Notes: generated from the sequence alone by a model not told the origin. Counted from the first letter of the stretch, positions 1-6,267 are shown. The stretch is 10,437 nucleotides of DNA from Candidatus Coatesiibacteriota bacterium (GCA_016929465.1 JAFGIT010000078.1:1-10437); one strand, 5' to 3'. A program made the numbers and translations.

Positions 1-222
1 ATGGGGACAGCGTGCCACGTCAGAGGCGCGAGCAAGATTCTATCCGAGGTCGAGCGTCGATTCGGGGAATCCGAGTGGCTTCGGAAGGGATATGAGATCG
101 AGTCAGTGAATTGCCTGGGCGCTTGCGCTCTCGCCCCGATTGTCGTAGTAGATGGGAAGTATCACGGCCACGCAACGATCGGCAAGCTCGATGAAATTTT
201 GCCGAAGGAACCGGCGAAGTAA
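1..222 (+). CDS. nuoE: NuoE/HydC-type [2Fe-2S] thioredoxin-like subunit, 3' fragment (5' end outside window)
   Basis: The reading frame is open from the first base and ends at TAA 220-222. The first residues, MGTACHVRG, match the middle of the NuoE signature CxGTACHVRG. The ATG at position 1 is therefore an internal Met codon and the gene begins upstream. Two of the expected cluster elements are visible: the second Cys of the first pair (residue 5 of the fragment) and the second pair in CLGAC followed by ALAP. In the family these four cysteines bind one [2Fe-2S] cluster that passes electrons to or from the FMN/NADH subunit. It is the first of two NuoE paralogues here; the second lies at 4074-4529. 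Its position directly before the DRTGG gene (15-base gap) suggests it belongs to the same operon. Family assignment is secure, but the partner complex of this copy is unknown. Confidence 0.9.
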   Translation: MGTACHVRGASKILSEVERRFGESEWLRKGYEIESVNCLGACALAPIVVVDGKYHGHATIGKLDEILPKEPAK

Positions 223-226
223 CGAT

Positions 227-234
227 AAGAAGGT
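227..234 (+). promoter_or_regulatory. Ribosome binding site for the GTG-started DRTGG gene
   Basis: AAGAAGGT lies just upstream of GTG 238. It supports the GTG as the start codon, since no ATG is available at the beginning of the domain. Confidence 0.55.
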
Positions 235-237
235 CTG

Positions 238-591
238 GTGCGCCTAAGAGACATTGTTGAAGCGGTCGGCGCCTCTGTGCTTGCCGGCGAAGACTGTCTC
301 CCTGAGAGGGAAATAACAACCGTCAGCGCTTGCGATCTGATGAGCGATGTGCTTGCGTTCGCCAAGCCCGGTATCTTGCTTGTAACTGGACTCGTGAACT
401 CACAGGTCATAAGGACGGCCGCCATCGCACACCTTTCTGGCGTGATATTCGTCCGAGGCAAGCAGCCGAATACCGAAACGGTTGAACTAGCGAAGAAGAT
501 GAAAGTCCCATTGCTTAGCAGCAGGATGCACATGTTTGAGCTGTGCTCTGAGCTGTCCAAGATCGGGCTCAGGGGCACGCGCACTGAATAA
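238..591 (+). CDS. DRTGG-domain protein (first copy)
   Basis: This encodes 117 residues starting at GTG. It consists almost entirely of a single DRTGG-type domain. The N-terminal half holds MRLRDIVEAVGASVLAG and a LMSDVLAF segment. The C-terminal half has the strand-turn pattern GVIFVRGKQPNTETVELA followed by KVPLLSS. DRTGG domains occur in phosphotransacetylase N-termini and with CBS domains; their ligand is not established. Stand-alone versions are commonly found next to [FeFe]-hydrogenase and RsbW-like ATPase genes, as here. No catalytic residues or membrane segment are visible, so a small cytosolic regulatory or adaptor role is inferred. It is paralogous to the DRTGG protein at 2353-2703 but lacks that protein's N-terminal cysteine cluster. 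It ends 15 bases before the next gene. Confidence 0.8.
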   Translation: MRLRDIVEAVGASVLAGEDCLPEREITTVSACDLMSDVLAFAKPGILLVTGLVNSQVIRTAAIAHLSGVIFVRGKQPNTETVELAKKMKVPLLSSRMHMFELCSELSKIGLRGTRTE

Positions 592-606
592 TATTCAATC
601 CCAACA

Positions 607-1065
607 ATGAACGACAATGTCGTTTTCAGCCAAAAGCTCGACGTAGAGGGCGGGGATTTTATAAGGGGCGGTGAGTCATCTTGCCGCATACTTGAAATCC
701 TCAAGGAGCTCGCATTCCCTCCGGCAATCGTCAGGCGAGCAGGTATTGCCGCCTATGAGGCGGAGATGAACATCGTGATGTACGCGGATCGTGGTACGAT
801 GGATCTGAAGGTGACTCCGGACCGCATCACGATTATCATCCAAGATGAAGGCCCTGGTATCGAGGACATAGAGCTCGCCATGCAGGAAGGTTATTCGACA
901 GCCACTGACAAAATCCGCGAGATGGGCTTCGGGGCAGGAATGGGTTTGCCCAACATCAAGAAGAATAGCGATGAGATGGAAATAACGTCAACAGTCGGGA
1001 GAGGAACCAGAATCAGTATAGTAATCACAACCAATGGTGGGGATTCCAGGGATGCCGATAGATGA
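607..1065 (+). CDS. RsbW/SpoIIAB-like ATP-binding protein (anti-sigma-type HATPase)
   Basis: The 152-residue product is a single GHKL ATPase domain. The N-box is IAAYEAEMNIVMYA (about residues 47-60, with E51 and N55). The G1 box is DEGPGI (80-85), and the Gly-rich G2 box is GFGAGMGLPNI (107-117). A GRGT motif near residue 131 closes the fold. There is no phosphoacceptor (DHp) domain, so it is not a full histidine kinase. RsbW/SpoIIAB relatives are serine kinases that bind sigma factors or phosphorylate STAS-domain antagonists. No sigma factor, STAS protein or phosphatase appears in this window, so the partner is unknown and may be a neighbouring DRTGG or H-cluster protein (inference). ATG 607 has no clear Shine-Dalgarno, but family length supports it. 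The 3' end overlaps the next gene. Confidence 0.85.
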   Translation: MNDNVVFSQKLDVEGGDFIRGGESSCRILEILKELAFPPAIVRRAGIAAYEAEMNIVMYADRGTMDLKVTPDRITIIIQDEGPGIEDIELAMQEGYSTATDKIREMGFGAGMGLPNIKKNSDEMEITSTVGRGTRISIVITTNGGDSRDADR

Positions 1066-2356
1066 GCATGCACTGAAGATTGATGAGGGGCGGTGCACTG
1101 GCTGCGTAGAGTGTACGAGGTCGTGTCCGGCTAAAGCCATTCGCGTCAGGGATGGCATCGCAGAGGTCATGGCCGAAAGGTGCATCGACTGTGGAGAGTG
1201 CTATCGCGTATGCCCCCAGGGAGCGATTGTCCCGGTTACGACAACACATACCGATCTGAGCGCATTCAAGTATAAAGTAGCGCTTCCATCTCCGGCCCTC
1301 TATTCGCAATTCGGGCCCAACATATTGCCCGAGGACGTTTTGCACGCGCTCTTGTCTATTGGCTTCGACCTGGCGTATGACAAGGCCTACGCCTGCGAGA
1401 TGGTCTTCGGCGAGGTCAAGGATTACATTGAGCAGAATCACTCACGAGAGCCGTTCATTTCGCCAGTATGCCCAGCAGTGACGCGGCTGGTGCAGCTGAT
1501 GTTCCCCGAGCTAACGAGTCTTATTCTCCCGTTTCGTCCTCCGAGAGAGGTTGCCGCCAAGGCGATAAAAATGGACGTAAGCAACAGGCTGGGCATACGA
1601 GAAGATGAAATCGCGGTGATCCACATCACTCCATGTCTTGCGAAGCTCGCAGCCATGATAAATCCCCCGACAGGAGAGAAATCCTATCTGGACGGTGCGG
1701 TCGGCATCTCTGAGATATATGCTCAGCTTCTGACTGCGCTCAAACAGAGGGAAAAGAAAGTTGATGAAATCCCCGAGCTTCTGCACAGATCATCTGGGAT
1801 GGGCATAGGCTTCGGCAGAGTTGGCGGCGAGGTTACTGACCTGGGCTTCGAGGAGAGCCTCGCGGTCTCTGGAGTTCAAGATACGATAAGCATTCTCAGG
1901 GACCTGGAGCGTCGCAAGCTTCAGAACATGAAGTATCTGGAGTGCCAGATATGTCCGGGGGGCTGCATCGGGGGACCGTTGACAGTTCAAAACCGTTACA
2001 TAGCAAGCCATACCATCAGCAAATTCGTGGGATTATTCGGCTCGAAACCGCAGGTTGAGGAGATGATGAAATCGGGGGAGCAGGAGAGGGCACACTTCCG
2101 GCTCGCAAAATCGATCAATCCCGTCTCCATCCCTCCGCTCGATACGGACACTTCATTTGCAATTGGGAAGATGCGGCTGAGAGAAGAGATACTCCGGAAA
2201 TTACCAGGCAAGAACTGCGCAGCATGTGGAGCACCGGACTGCCTTACACTTGCGGACGACATTGTTAGAGGGCGCGCCAGTATAGAAGACTGTGTTTTCA
2301 TTCGGGCTGACGGTCAATACAGGCGCATCAAAGGGAAAGGAGCACGGAAAAGATGA
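1052..2356 (+). CDS. [FeFe]-hydrogenase-like H-cluster protein with 2x[4Fe-4S] and C-terminal Fe-S domain (putative sensory HydS/group D type)
   Basis: The product has 434 residues. The N-terminal ferredoxin domain holds C15-C18-C21-C25 and C44-C47-C50-C54. A compact hydrogenase large-subunit domain follows, with H-cluster motifs L1 SPVCPAV (C140), L2 TPCLAK (C195) and L3 ECQICPGGCIGGPL (C301, C305). A C-terminal Fe-S domain has C389, C392, C397 and C414 (CxxCx4Cx16C). All four H-cluster ligands are present. In catalytic enzymes L1 reads TSCCP, with the first Cys relaying protons; here that position is Val139. These features resemble group C/D putative sensory hydrogenases, which show slow turnover. 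No PAS domain is present. ATG 1052 is preferred because of GGTGGGG upstream; ATG 1034 would add six residues without a Shine-Dalgarno. It overlaps the HATPase gene upstream, and its stop overlaps the next start as ATGA. Maturases HydE/F/G are not in the window. Sensing of H2 or redox state is inference. Confidence 0.88.
   Translation: MPIDEHALKIDEGRCTGCVECTRSCPAKAIRVRDGIAEVMAERCIDCGECYRVCPQGAIVPVTTTHTDLSAFKYKVALPSPALYSQFGPNILPEDVLHALLSIGFDLAYDKAYACEMVFGEVKDYIEQNHSREPFISPVCPAVTRLVQLMFPELTSLILPFRPPREVAAKAIKMDVSNRLGIREDEIAVIHITPCLAKLAAMINPPTGEKSYLDGAVGISEIYAQLLTALKQREKKVDEIPELLHRSSGMGIGFGRVGGEVTDLGFEESLAVSGVQDTISILRDLERRKLQNMKYLECQICPGGCIGGPLTVQNRYIASHTISKFVGLFGSKPQVEEMMKSGEQERAHFRLAKSINPVSIPPLDTDTSFAIGKMRLREEILRKLPGKNCAACGAPDCLTLADDIVRGRASIEDCVFIRADGQYRRIKGKGARKR
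2336..2342 (+). promoter_or_regulatory. Ribosome binding site for second DRTGG gene
   Basis: AAAGGAG lies about 10 bases before ATG 2353, inside the end of the H-cluster protein gene. Together with the ATGA stop/start overlap this suggests coupled translation. Confidence 0.6.
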
Positions 2357-2703
2357 AGCTTTCGGATATAATCGATGAGCTTGGGCTCGCGGTCGAAGTT
2401 GAGGATTGCTGCCTGGATTGCGAAGTGCGGGGCTGTTATCTCAGTGATATCCTTAGTGATGTAATGGCCAACTCAGGTGAAGGCTACCTATGGGTCACCA
2501 TCCATATCCATCCGAATATAACTGCGGTGGCCCAATTCAAAGCGCTCGCAGGAGTGGTAGTGGTCAATGGACGCAACCCACAGCCCGAGACCTTGAAAAA
2601 GGCCGAAGAGCACAAGATACCGATCTTCACCACAGACCTATCCTCCTACGAGATTGCGGGCAGGCTATATGCTGCCGGCCTCAGATGTAAATCGGAATGC
2701 TAA
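2353..2703 (+). CDS. DRTGG-domain protein with N-terminal cysteine cluster (second copy)
   Basis: This 116-residue protein is a DRTGG-type domain. The most typical parts are YLSDILSDVMA (about residues 29-39), LWVTIHIHPNITAVAQF (46-62) and GVVVVNGRNPQPETLKKA followed by KIPIFTT. It is paralogous to the DRTGG protein at 238-591, sharing the SDxLSDV-like segment and the GVxxVxGxxPxxET pattern. Unlike that copy it has C19, C20, C23 and C28, spaced CCxxCx4C, plus two Cys at the C-terminus. The arrangement could hold a metal or Fe-S cluster or be redox-active, but this is inference from spacing only. It starts in the ATGA overlap with the H-cluster protein and its own stop overlaps the PHP gene start by seven bases, so the three are probably translated together. 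Its function is unknown; a regulatory partner of the H-cluster protein is the likeliest role. Confidence 0.82.
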   Translation: MKLSDIIDELGLAVEVEDCCLDCEVRGCYLSDILSDVMANSGEGYLWVTIHIHPNITAVAQFKALAGVVVVNGRNPQPETLKKAEEHKIPIFTTDLSSYEIAGRLYAAGLRCKSEC

Positions 2704-3452
2704 ACCTTCGCGCCGATTTTCACGTGCACACATGTCTATCACCGTGTGCAGATGATTTCATGACGCCGAGGGCTATCATAGCGAAGGCGATTGAACGAGG
2801 CCTCGGCATGATCGCAATCTCGGACCACAACTCCGCGGAGAATGTTGAGGCCGCCATTGCAGCAGCCGATTCGACTTCTCTCACGATAATACCGGGCATG
2901 GAGATCACCTCCTCCGAGGAAGTTCACATCCTCGGGCTATTCGACTCTGTAACGGCTGCGCAGGGTGTGCAGAAGGTGATTTACGAGCATCTCAATCCTG
3001 GGCAGAACAACGAGGAGTTCTTTGGAAGCCAATACGTCGTCGATAAGGACGACTACGTAATATCAGAGAATAAGAGGCTCCTGATTGGGGCGACTGACCT
3101 CTCCGTGAGCGAGGTTGTCGAGACGATCCACAAATTCTCGGGCCTCGCGGTGGCTGCACATATCGATAGAGAACGCTTTGGACTTTTATACCAACTAGGG
3201 TTTCTCCCTGAAGGGCTTGAACTGGATGCAGTCGAATTGACCGGAAACAGCAAGCTCTCTGAGGTGGAAGAGAAATTCCGCTGCTCTATCGACCTCCCGC
3301 AAATATGCGACTCCGACTCACACTTCCTGGACGATATCGGGAGACGGACCACTGAATTTCTCGTGGAGGCCCCCACTTTGAGCGAGATTCGTTTGGCCCT
3401 AAAGGGCATTGATGGCAGATGGGCCAGATGCCGAGGTGAGAATCATGCTTGA
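2697..3452 (+). CDS. PHP-domain metal-dependent phosphoesterase (TrpH/YciV-like)
   Basis: The 251-residue product carries the four metal-binding motifs of the PHP superfamily. DFHVHTCLSP is at residues 7-16 (H9, H11), SDHNS at 42-46 (D43, H44), PGMEITS at 66-72 (E69) with H77 in EEVHILG, and AAHIDR at 153-158 (H155). CDSDSHFLDDIG at 204-215 supplies D207 and H209. Family members hydrolyse phosphodiester or phosphomonoester bonds, as in YciV/RNase AM and the polymerase-associated exonucleases. The natural substrate here is not readable from sequence. The insertion between about residues 95 and 130 has many acidic and amide residues. Stand-alone PHP genes recur in clusters with DRTGG proteins, HATPases and [FeFe] hydrogenases, so a role in degrading a nucleotide or phospho-signal is plausible but inferred. 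The start lies in a seven-base overlap with the DRTGG stop and lacks a clear Shine-Dalgarno. Confidence 0.87.
   Translation: MLNLRADFHVHTCLSPCADDFMTPRAIIAKAIERGLGMIAISDHNSAENVEAAIAAADSTSLTIIPGMEITSSEEVHILGLFDSVTAAQGVQKVIYEHLNPGQNNEEFFGSQYVVDKDDYVISENKRLLIGATDLSVSEVVETIHKFSGLAVAAHIDRERFGLLYQLGFLPEGLELDAVELTGNSKLSEVEEKFRCSIDLPQICDSDSHFLDDIGRRTTEFLVEAPTLSEIRLALKGIDGRWARCRGENHA
3433..3440 (+). promoter_or_regulatory. Ribosome binding site selecting ATG 3445
   Basis: GAGGTGAG is followed by four bases and ATG 3445. It favours this start over the upstream in-frame ATG codons at 3409 and 3412, which would add 12 or 11 atypical residues before the conserved LELSNHVLDIAQNS. Confidence 0.6.
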
Positions 3453-3990
3453 GCTCTCGAATCACGTCCTTGATATTGCCCAGAATTCCACAGCCGCCGG
3501 GGCAGAGCTCGTCGAGATTGAGATCGATGAGGACTTCGAAAACGACCTAATGACGGTTGTGATCAGGGACGATGGCTGCGCGATGGATGAGGAGATTCTC
3601 AAGATAGCGGCGGATCCGTTTGTGACCACGAAGGCTGGGAAGAAAGTGGGCCTAGGGCTCCCGCTCTTAGCACAGGCCGCCATGGATGCGGAGGGGGAGT
3701 TTGACATATCATCCACTCCCGGGGTAGGTACGACAGTCACTGCGAGTTTCAGACTGAGCAGTGTGGACAGGATGCCTCTTGGTAACATGAAATCGACAAT
3801 GCTCTCTCTGGTGTTCGGAGCGCCCGAGATCGACTTCGTTTATACTCGCAAAAGGGGAGAGCGCAGCTATCGCTTCGATACGCGGGAGGTCAGGAATCTC
3901 GGCGACGGGACAATGTTGAGCAGCGCGAAGACCATTCAGATGGTCCAATCGATGCTCCGAGAGGAAGATGAGATATTCCCTGAAGATTAA
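3445..3990 (+). CDS. HATPase-domain ATP-binding protein, hydrogenase-cluster type
   Basis: From ATG 3445 the product is 181 residues. The GHKL ATPase domain fills about residues 1-105. Its N-box is SNHVLDIAQNSTAAGA (N14), its G1-like box DDGCAMD (42-48), and its G2 box KKVGLGLPLLAQAA (66-79). A GVGTTV segment lies near residue 93. Beyond the domain, VDRMPLGNM and the remainder form a C-terminal extension seen in small ATPases beside [FeFe]-hydrogenase genes. There is no histidine phosphoacceptor domain or membrane segment. The usual DxGxGM of the G1 box has Ala (A46) in place of the second Gly, which could alter nucleotide handling. It overlaps the PHP gene by eight bases. The output of this ATPase is unknown; it differs clearly from the RsbW-like protein at 607-1065, so the two may act in series or on different partners. 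Confidence 0.83.
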   Translation: MLELSNHVLDIAQNSTAAGAELVEIEIDEDFENDLMTVVIRDDGCAMDEEILKIAADPFVTTKAGKKVGLGLPLLAQAAMDAEGEFDISSTPGVGTTVTASFRLSSVDRMPLGNMKSTMLSLVFGAPEIDFVYTRKRGERSYRFDTREVRNLGDGTMLSSAKTIQMVQSMLREEDEIFPED

Positions 3991-4073
3991 GGGCTGTAGA
4001 AGGAGACCGACGGATTAGCCGCACGACGAGTGCGCAGGACTAAACCTAGTAATTGCAGGATGGACCGTCACAA
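3991..4073 (+). other. Intergenic gap between signalling block and NuoEFG-like block
   Basis: At 83 bases this is the largest non-coding stretch. It holds a short inverted repeat, CGCAC-GACGA-GTGCG (4020-4034), with no T-run, so it is not a convincing intrinsic terminator. I see no clear -35/-10 promoter pair. AAGGAG at 4000-4005 has no start codon at a useful distance. AGGATGGA at 4057-4064 may serve as a weak ribosome binding site for ATG 4074. If the block at 4074-8784 has its own promoter, it would be here or inside the preceding gene. Confidence 0.5.
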
Positions 4074-4529
4074 ATGACTGACAATAATGGAGATTATGGA
4101 ACGGGCCGCGGCAGACTCATATCGGCTCTAGCCAAGATTCAGAAGAAGCACGGCTATCTTCCCGAGGATGCGCTCTCTGAGCTCTCGAGAAAGATGGGCA
4201 TCTCTAAGAGCGAAGTGTACGGCGTCGCGACGTTCTACTCCCAATTCAAGTTCGACCCACCGGCGAAGCACACACTGCACATCTGCCTGGGAACAGCGTG
4301 TCACGTTCGAGGGGGGATGAAGATACTGGAATCTGTTCGGAAGAGATTCAAGGTCAATCCCGGCGAGACGACAGAGGACCGCAAGTTCGCCCTGGAGAGA
4401 GTCGCCTGCCTGGGTTGTTGTGCGCTGGCGCCAGTCGTGGTGTTAGATGGGGAGATACACGGGAAAATGACACCGGAGAGCGTCGATAAGTTGATTGATG
4501 ACCTCGATGCTCCCGAGAGGGGGGTATAA
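4074..4529 (+). CDS. nuoE: NuoE/HydC-type [2Fe-2S] subunit of NADH-linked complex
   Basis: The 151-residue product has the full NuoE architecture. An N-terminal helical part carries LISALAKIQKKHGYLP and VYGVATFYSQFKF (about residues 15-60). The thioredoxin-like domain has C71 and C76 in ICLGTACHVRG, and C112 and C116 in CLGCCALAP. These four cysteines match the canonical [2Fe-2S] ligands; C115 is an extra cysteine beside the second pair. In related complexes this subunit docks on the FMN subunit and relays electrons. ATG 4074 is preferred over TTG 4053, which would add seven residues without a better ribosome binding site. The stop codon TAA shares its last base with the NuoF start, so the two are translationally coupled. 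It is a paralogue of the truncated NuoE at the left edge. Confidence 0.93.
   Translation: MTDNNGDYGTGRGRLISALAKIQKKHGYLPEDALSELSRKMGISKSEVYGVATFYSQFKFDPPAKHTLHICLGTACHVRGGMKILESVRKRFKVNPGETTEDRKFALERVACLGCCALAPVVVLDGEIHGKMTPESVDKLIDDLDAPERGV
4515..4524 (+). promoter_or_regulatory. Ribosome binding site for NuoF-like gene
   Basis: GAGAGGGGGG precedes ATG 4529 by four bases and lies within the final codons of nuoE. It supports coupled translation of the two subunits. Confidence 0.5.
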
Positions 4530-6265
4530 TGGGCTTTAAGGAAGCACGCCAAAAAGCGCACGACGTATGGGCCTCGCTCGTGGACAACAAACGCCCATTG
4601 ATATTCGCCGGGGCTGCGAGCTGCGGCCGTGCAGCAGGCGTTCAGAGCGTTATTTCCGCGTTCAGGACCCGTCTTGCGGAGAAGGGAATCGAGGCGTCTA
4701 TTATAGAGGTCGGATGTGTCGGAATGTGCTATCTGGAGCCTATTATCGACATAAAAATGCCCGGCAAACCGCGCGTATCATACTCCAATATCAACCCAGC
4801 ACGCGCCAGAAAACTCATCGCCGACCACATCATTGGAGGCGAAGTCTGCGAGGACCTTGCCATAGGAACCGTCGGCGAGCAACGTGCAGACGGCATCCCA
4901 GGCCTTTTCGAGCATCCGATGCTTGCAGCGCAGAACAGGCGGGTCTTGAGAAACTGCGGGCTGATAGACCCAACCAACATCGACCACTATATCGCCACCG
5001 GTGGCTATTCCGGCATAGAGAAAGCCATCGAAATAGGACCCGAGGCGACGATCGAGATGGTCAAGAAGTCCGGGCTGCGTGGCCGCGGCGGCGCCGGTTT
5101 CCCGACTTACAGGAAGTGGGAGTTCTGCCGGAGAAGCCCAGGAACTCCGAAATTCCTTATATGCAATGCCGATGAAGGAGATCCGGGCGCATTCATGAAT
5201 CGCTCGCTATTGGAGGGCGATCCCCATGCGGTCCTCGAGGGCATGTTAATCGCGGGCCTGGCGATTGGCTCCTCCAAGGGAATCATCTACGCCAGGGCGG
5301 AATATCCCCTGGCCGTCGAGCGACTTAAAATCGCGTTGGCCCAGATGTCGGAGTATGGGCTTCTCGGGGATGGCATCATGGGCTCCAGCTTTTCTTTCGA
5401 GATCGAGTTGGAAGAGGGAGCAGGCGCATTCGTTTGCGGCGAGGAGACAGCGCTCATCGCGGCCTTGGAGGGCCGACGCGGTATGCCGAGGCCGAGGCCG
5501 CCCTTCCCCGCTGTTTCCGGTCTCTGGGGCAAGCCAACGAATGTCAATAATGTCGAGACCCTGGGCAACCTTCCACAGATCCTGATAAACGGTCCTGACT
5601 GGTTTGCGGAACTGGGCACTGAGAAGAGCAAGGGAACGAAGACCTTTGCACTCGCGGGCAAGGTCAAGCGGACCGGACTCGTCGAGGTGGCGCTCGGGAC
5701 CAAATTGCGGGATATCGTGTTCTCAATTGGGGGAGGCATCCTCGACGAAAAGAAGTTCAAGGCGGTCCAGACAGGGGGCCCATCCGGTGGCTGCATACCT
5801 CTGGAAATGCTAGACCTTCCGGTCGATTACGAGAGGCTCGCTGAGGCTGGTTCGATAATGGGCTCCGGTGGGATGGTCGTGATGGACGAAAGCACCTGCC
5901 CGGTTGACATTGCACACTATTTCATATCATTCACACAGCAGGAATCGTGCGGCAAATGCCCACCGTGCAGAATCGGCACGAACAAGATGCTGGGCATTCT
6001 GCAGAAGATTAAGTCCGGCAAGGGAACGATGAGGGACCTCGCCCTCCTGGAGGAGCTAGCACTGACCGTGAAACGAGCATCTCTCTGTGGTCTCGGTCAG
6101 ACTGCCCCGAATCCCGTTCTGAGCACTTTGAGATATTTTCGCGATGAGTACATCGAGCACATTCGCAATAGGAGGTGCCCGGCCGGCGTGTGCCGAAAAC
6201 CGAGAAAGAAAGCGGCCGACAATCACAATTCGAACTCCGTGGCAGACGCCACAGGAGGAGAATAG
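4529..6265 (+). CDS. nuoF: NuoF/HydB-type NAD(H)- and FMN-binding subunit, lacking the C-terminal ferredoxin domain
   Basis: The product has 578 residues. An N-terminal thioredoxin-like domain (about 1-105) carries SCGRAAG (C32) and GCVGMCYLEP (C63, C67). Only three cysteines fit the usual four-Cys [2Fe-2S] pattern. The NuoF core follows: GLRGRGGAGFPT (182-193) for NADH, NADEGDPGAFMNR (213-225) and GAGAFVCGEETAL (297-309) for FMN/NAD, and PPFPAVSGLWGKPTNVNNVET. ESCGKCPPCRIGT (C474, C477, C480) with SLCGLG (C520) binds the [4Fe-4S] cluster. C457, H544, C550 and C555 correspond to positions that hold zinc in the Thermotoga HydB structure, as I recall it. HydB of bifurcating hydrogenases continues past CPxGxC with two [4Fe-4S] motifs; here the chain ends in a short Cys-free tail, so that domain is absent. 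It oxidises or reduces NAD(P)(H) and passes electrons to the large subunit. The next gene starts two bases after the stop. Confidence 0.95.
   Translation: MGFKEARQKAHDVWASLVDNKRPLIFAGAASCGRAAGVQSVISAFRTRLAEKGIEASIIEVGCVGMCYLEPIIDIKMPGKPRVSYSNINPARARKLIADHIIGGEVCEDLAIGTVGEQRADGIPGLFEHPMLAAQNRRVLRNCGLIDPTNIDHYIATGGYSGIEKAIEIGPEATIEMVKKSGLRGRGGAGFPTYRKWEFCRRSPGTPKFLICNADEGDPGAFMNRSLLEGDPHAVLEGMLIAGLAIGSSKGIIYARAEYPLAVERLKIALAQMSEYGLLGDGIMGSSFSFEIELEEGAGAFVCGEETALIAALEGRRGMPRPRPPFPAVSGLWGKPTNVNNVETLGNLPQILINGPDWFAELGTEKSKGTKTFALAGKVKRTGLVEVALGTKLRDIVFSIGGGILDEKKFKAVQTGGPSGGCIPLEMLDLPVDYERLAEAGSIMGSGGMVVMDESTCPVDIAHYFISFTQQESCGKCPPCRIGTNKMLGILQKIKSGKGTMRDLALLEELALTVKRASLCGLGQTAPNPVLSTLRYFRDEYIEHIRNRRCPAGVCRKPRKKAADNHNSNSVADATGGE
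6253..6260 (+). promoter_or_regulatory. Strong ribosome binding site selecting ATG 6268
   Basis: AGGAGGAG lies seven bases before ATG 6268. It decides the start of the large-subunit gene. The frame is open upstream to 6175, but those 31 codons lie inside nuoF and do not look like a NuoG N-terminus. Confidence 0.8.
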
Positions 6266-6267
6266 CC

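Noticed and set aside
1-24. Near-identical DNA in the two nuoE copies around GTACHVRG (also 4289-4309) as a direct repeat.
   Set aside because: The similarity is confined to the codons of a strongly conserved protein motif and the flanks diverge, so it is explained by paralogy.
4020-4034. Short inverted repeat CGCAC/GTGCG as a terminator between the signalling block and the NuoEFG-like block.
   Set aside because: The stem is only five pairs and no T-run follows, so it does not qualify as an intrinsic terminator.
4030-4077. A 15-codon reading frame (GTG 4030 or ATG 4060, stop TGA 4075-4077) overlapping the nuoE start as ATGA, possibly a leader peptide.
   Set aside because: Too short to distinguish from chance, with no codon bias toward regulatory amino acids and no attenuator hairpin downstream.
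4567-5175. Plus-strand open frame of 202 codons overlapping the 5' part of nuoF in another frame.
   Set aside because: Very rich in Arg/His/Cys, with no domain and no ribosome binding site; it is a frame shadow of nuoF.
5287-5796. Minus-strand open frame of 169 codons inside nuoF.
   Set aside because: It lies opposite a well conserved NuoF core, shows no recognisable domain, and is rich in Ser/Pro/Arg as expected for an antisense shadow of GC-rich coding sequence.
6175-6267. Upstream extension of the large-subunit gene from 6175, adding 31 residues.
   Set aside because: It overlaps the end of nuoF and has no ribosome binding site, whereas AGGAGGAG is placed before ATG 6268.
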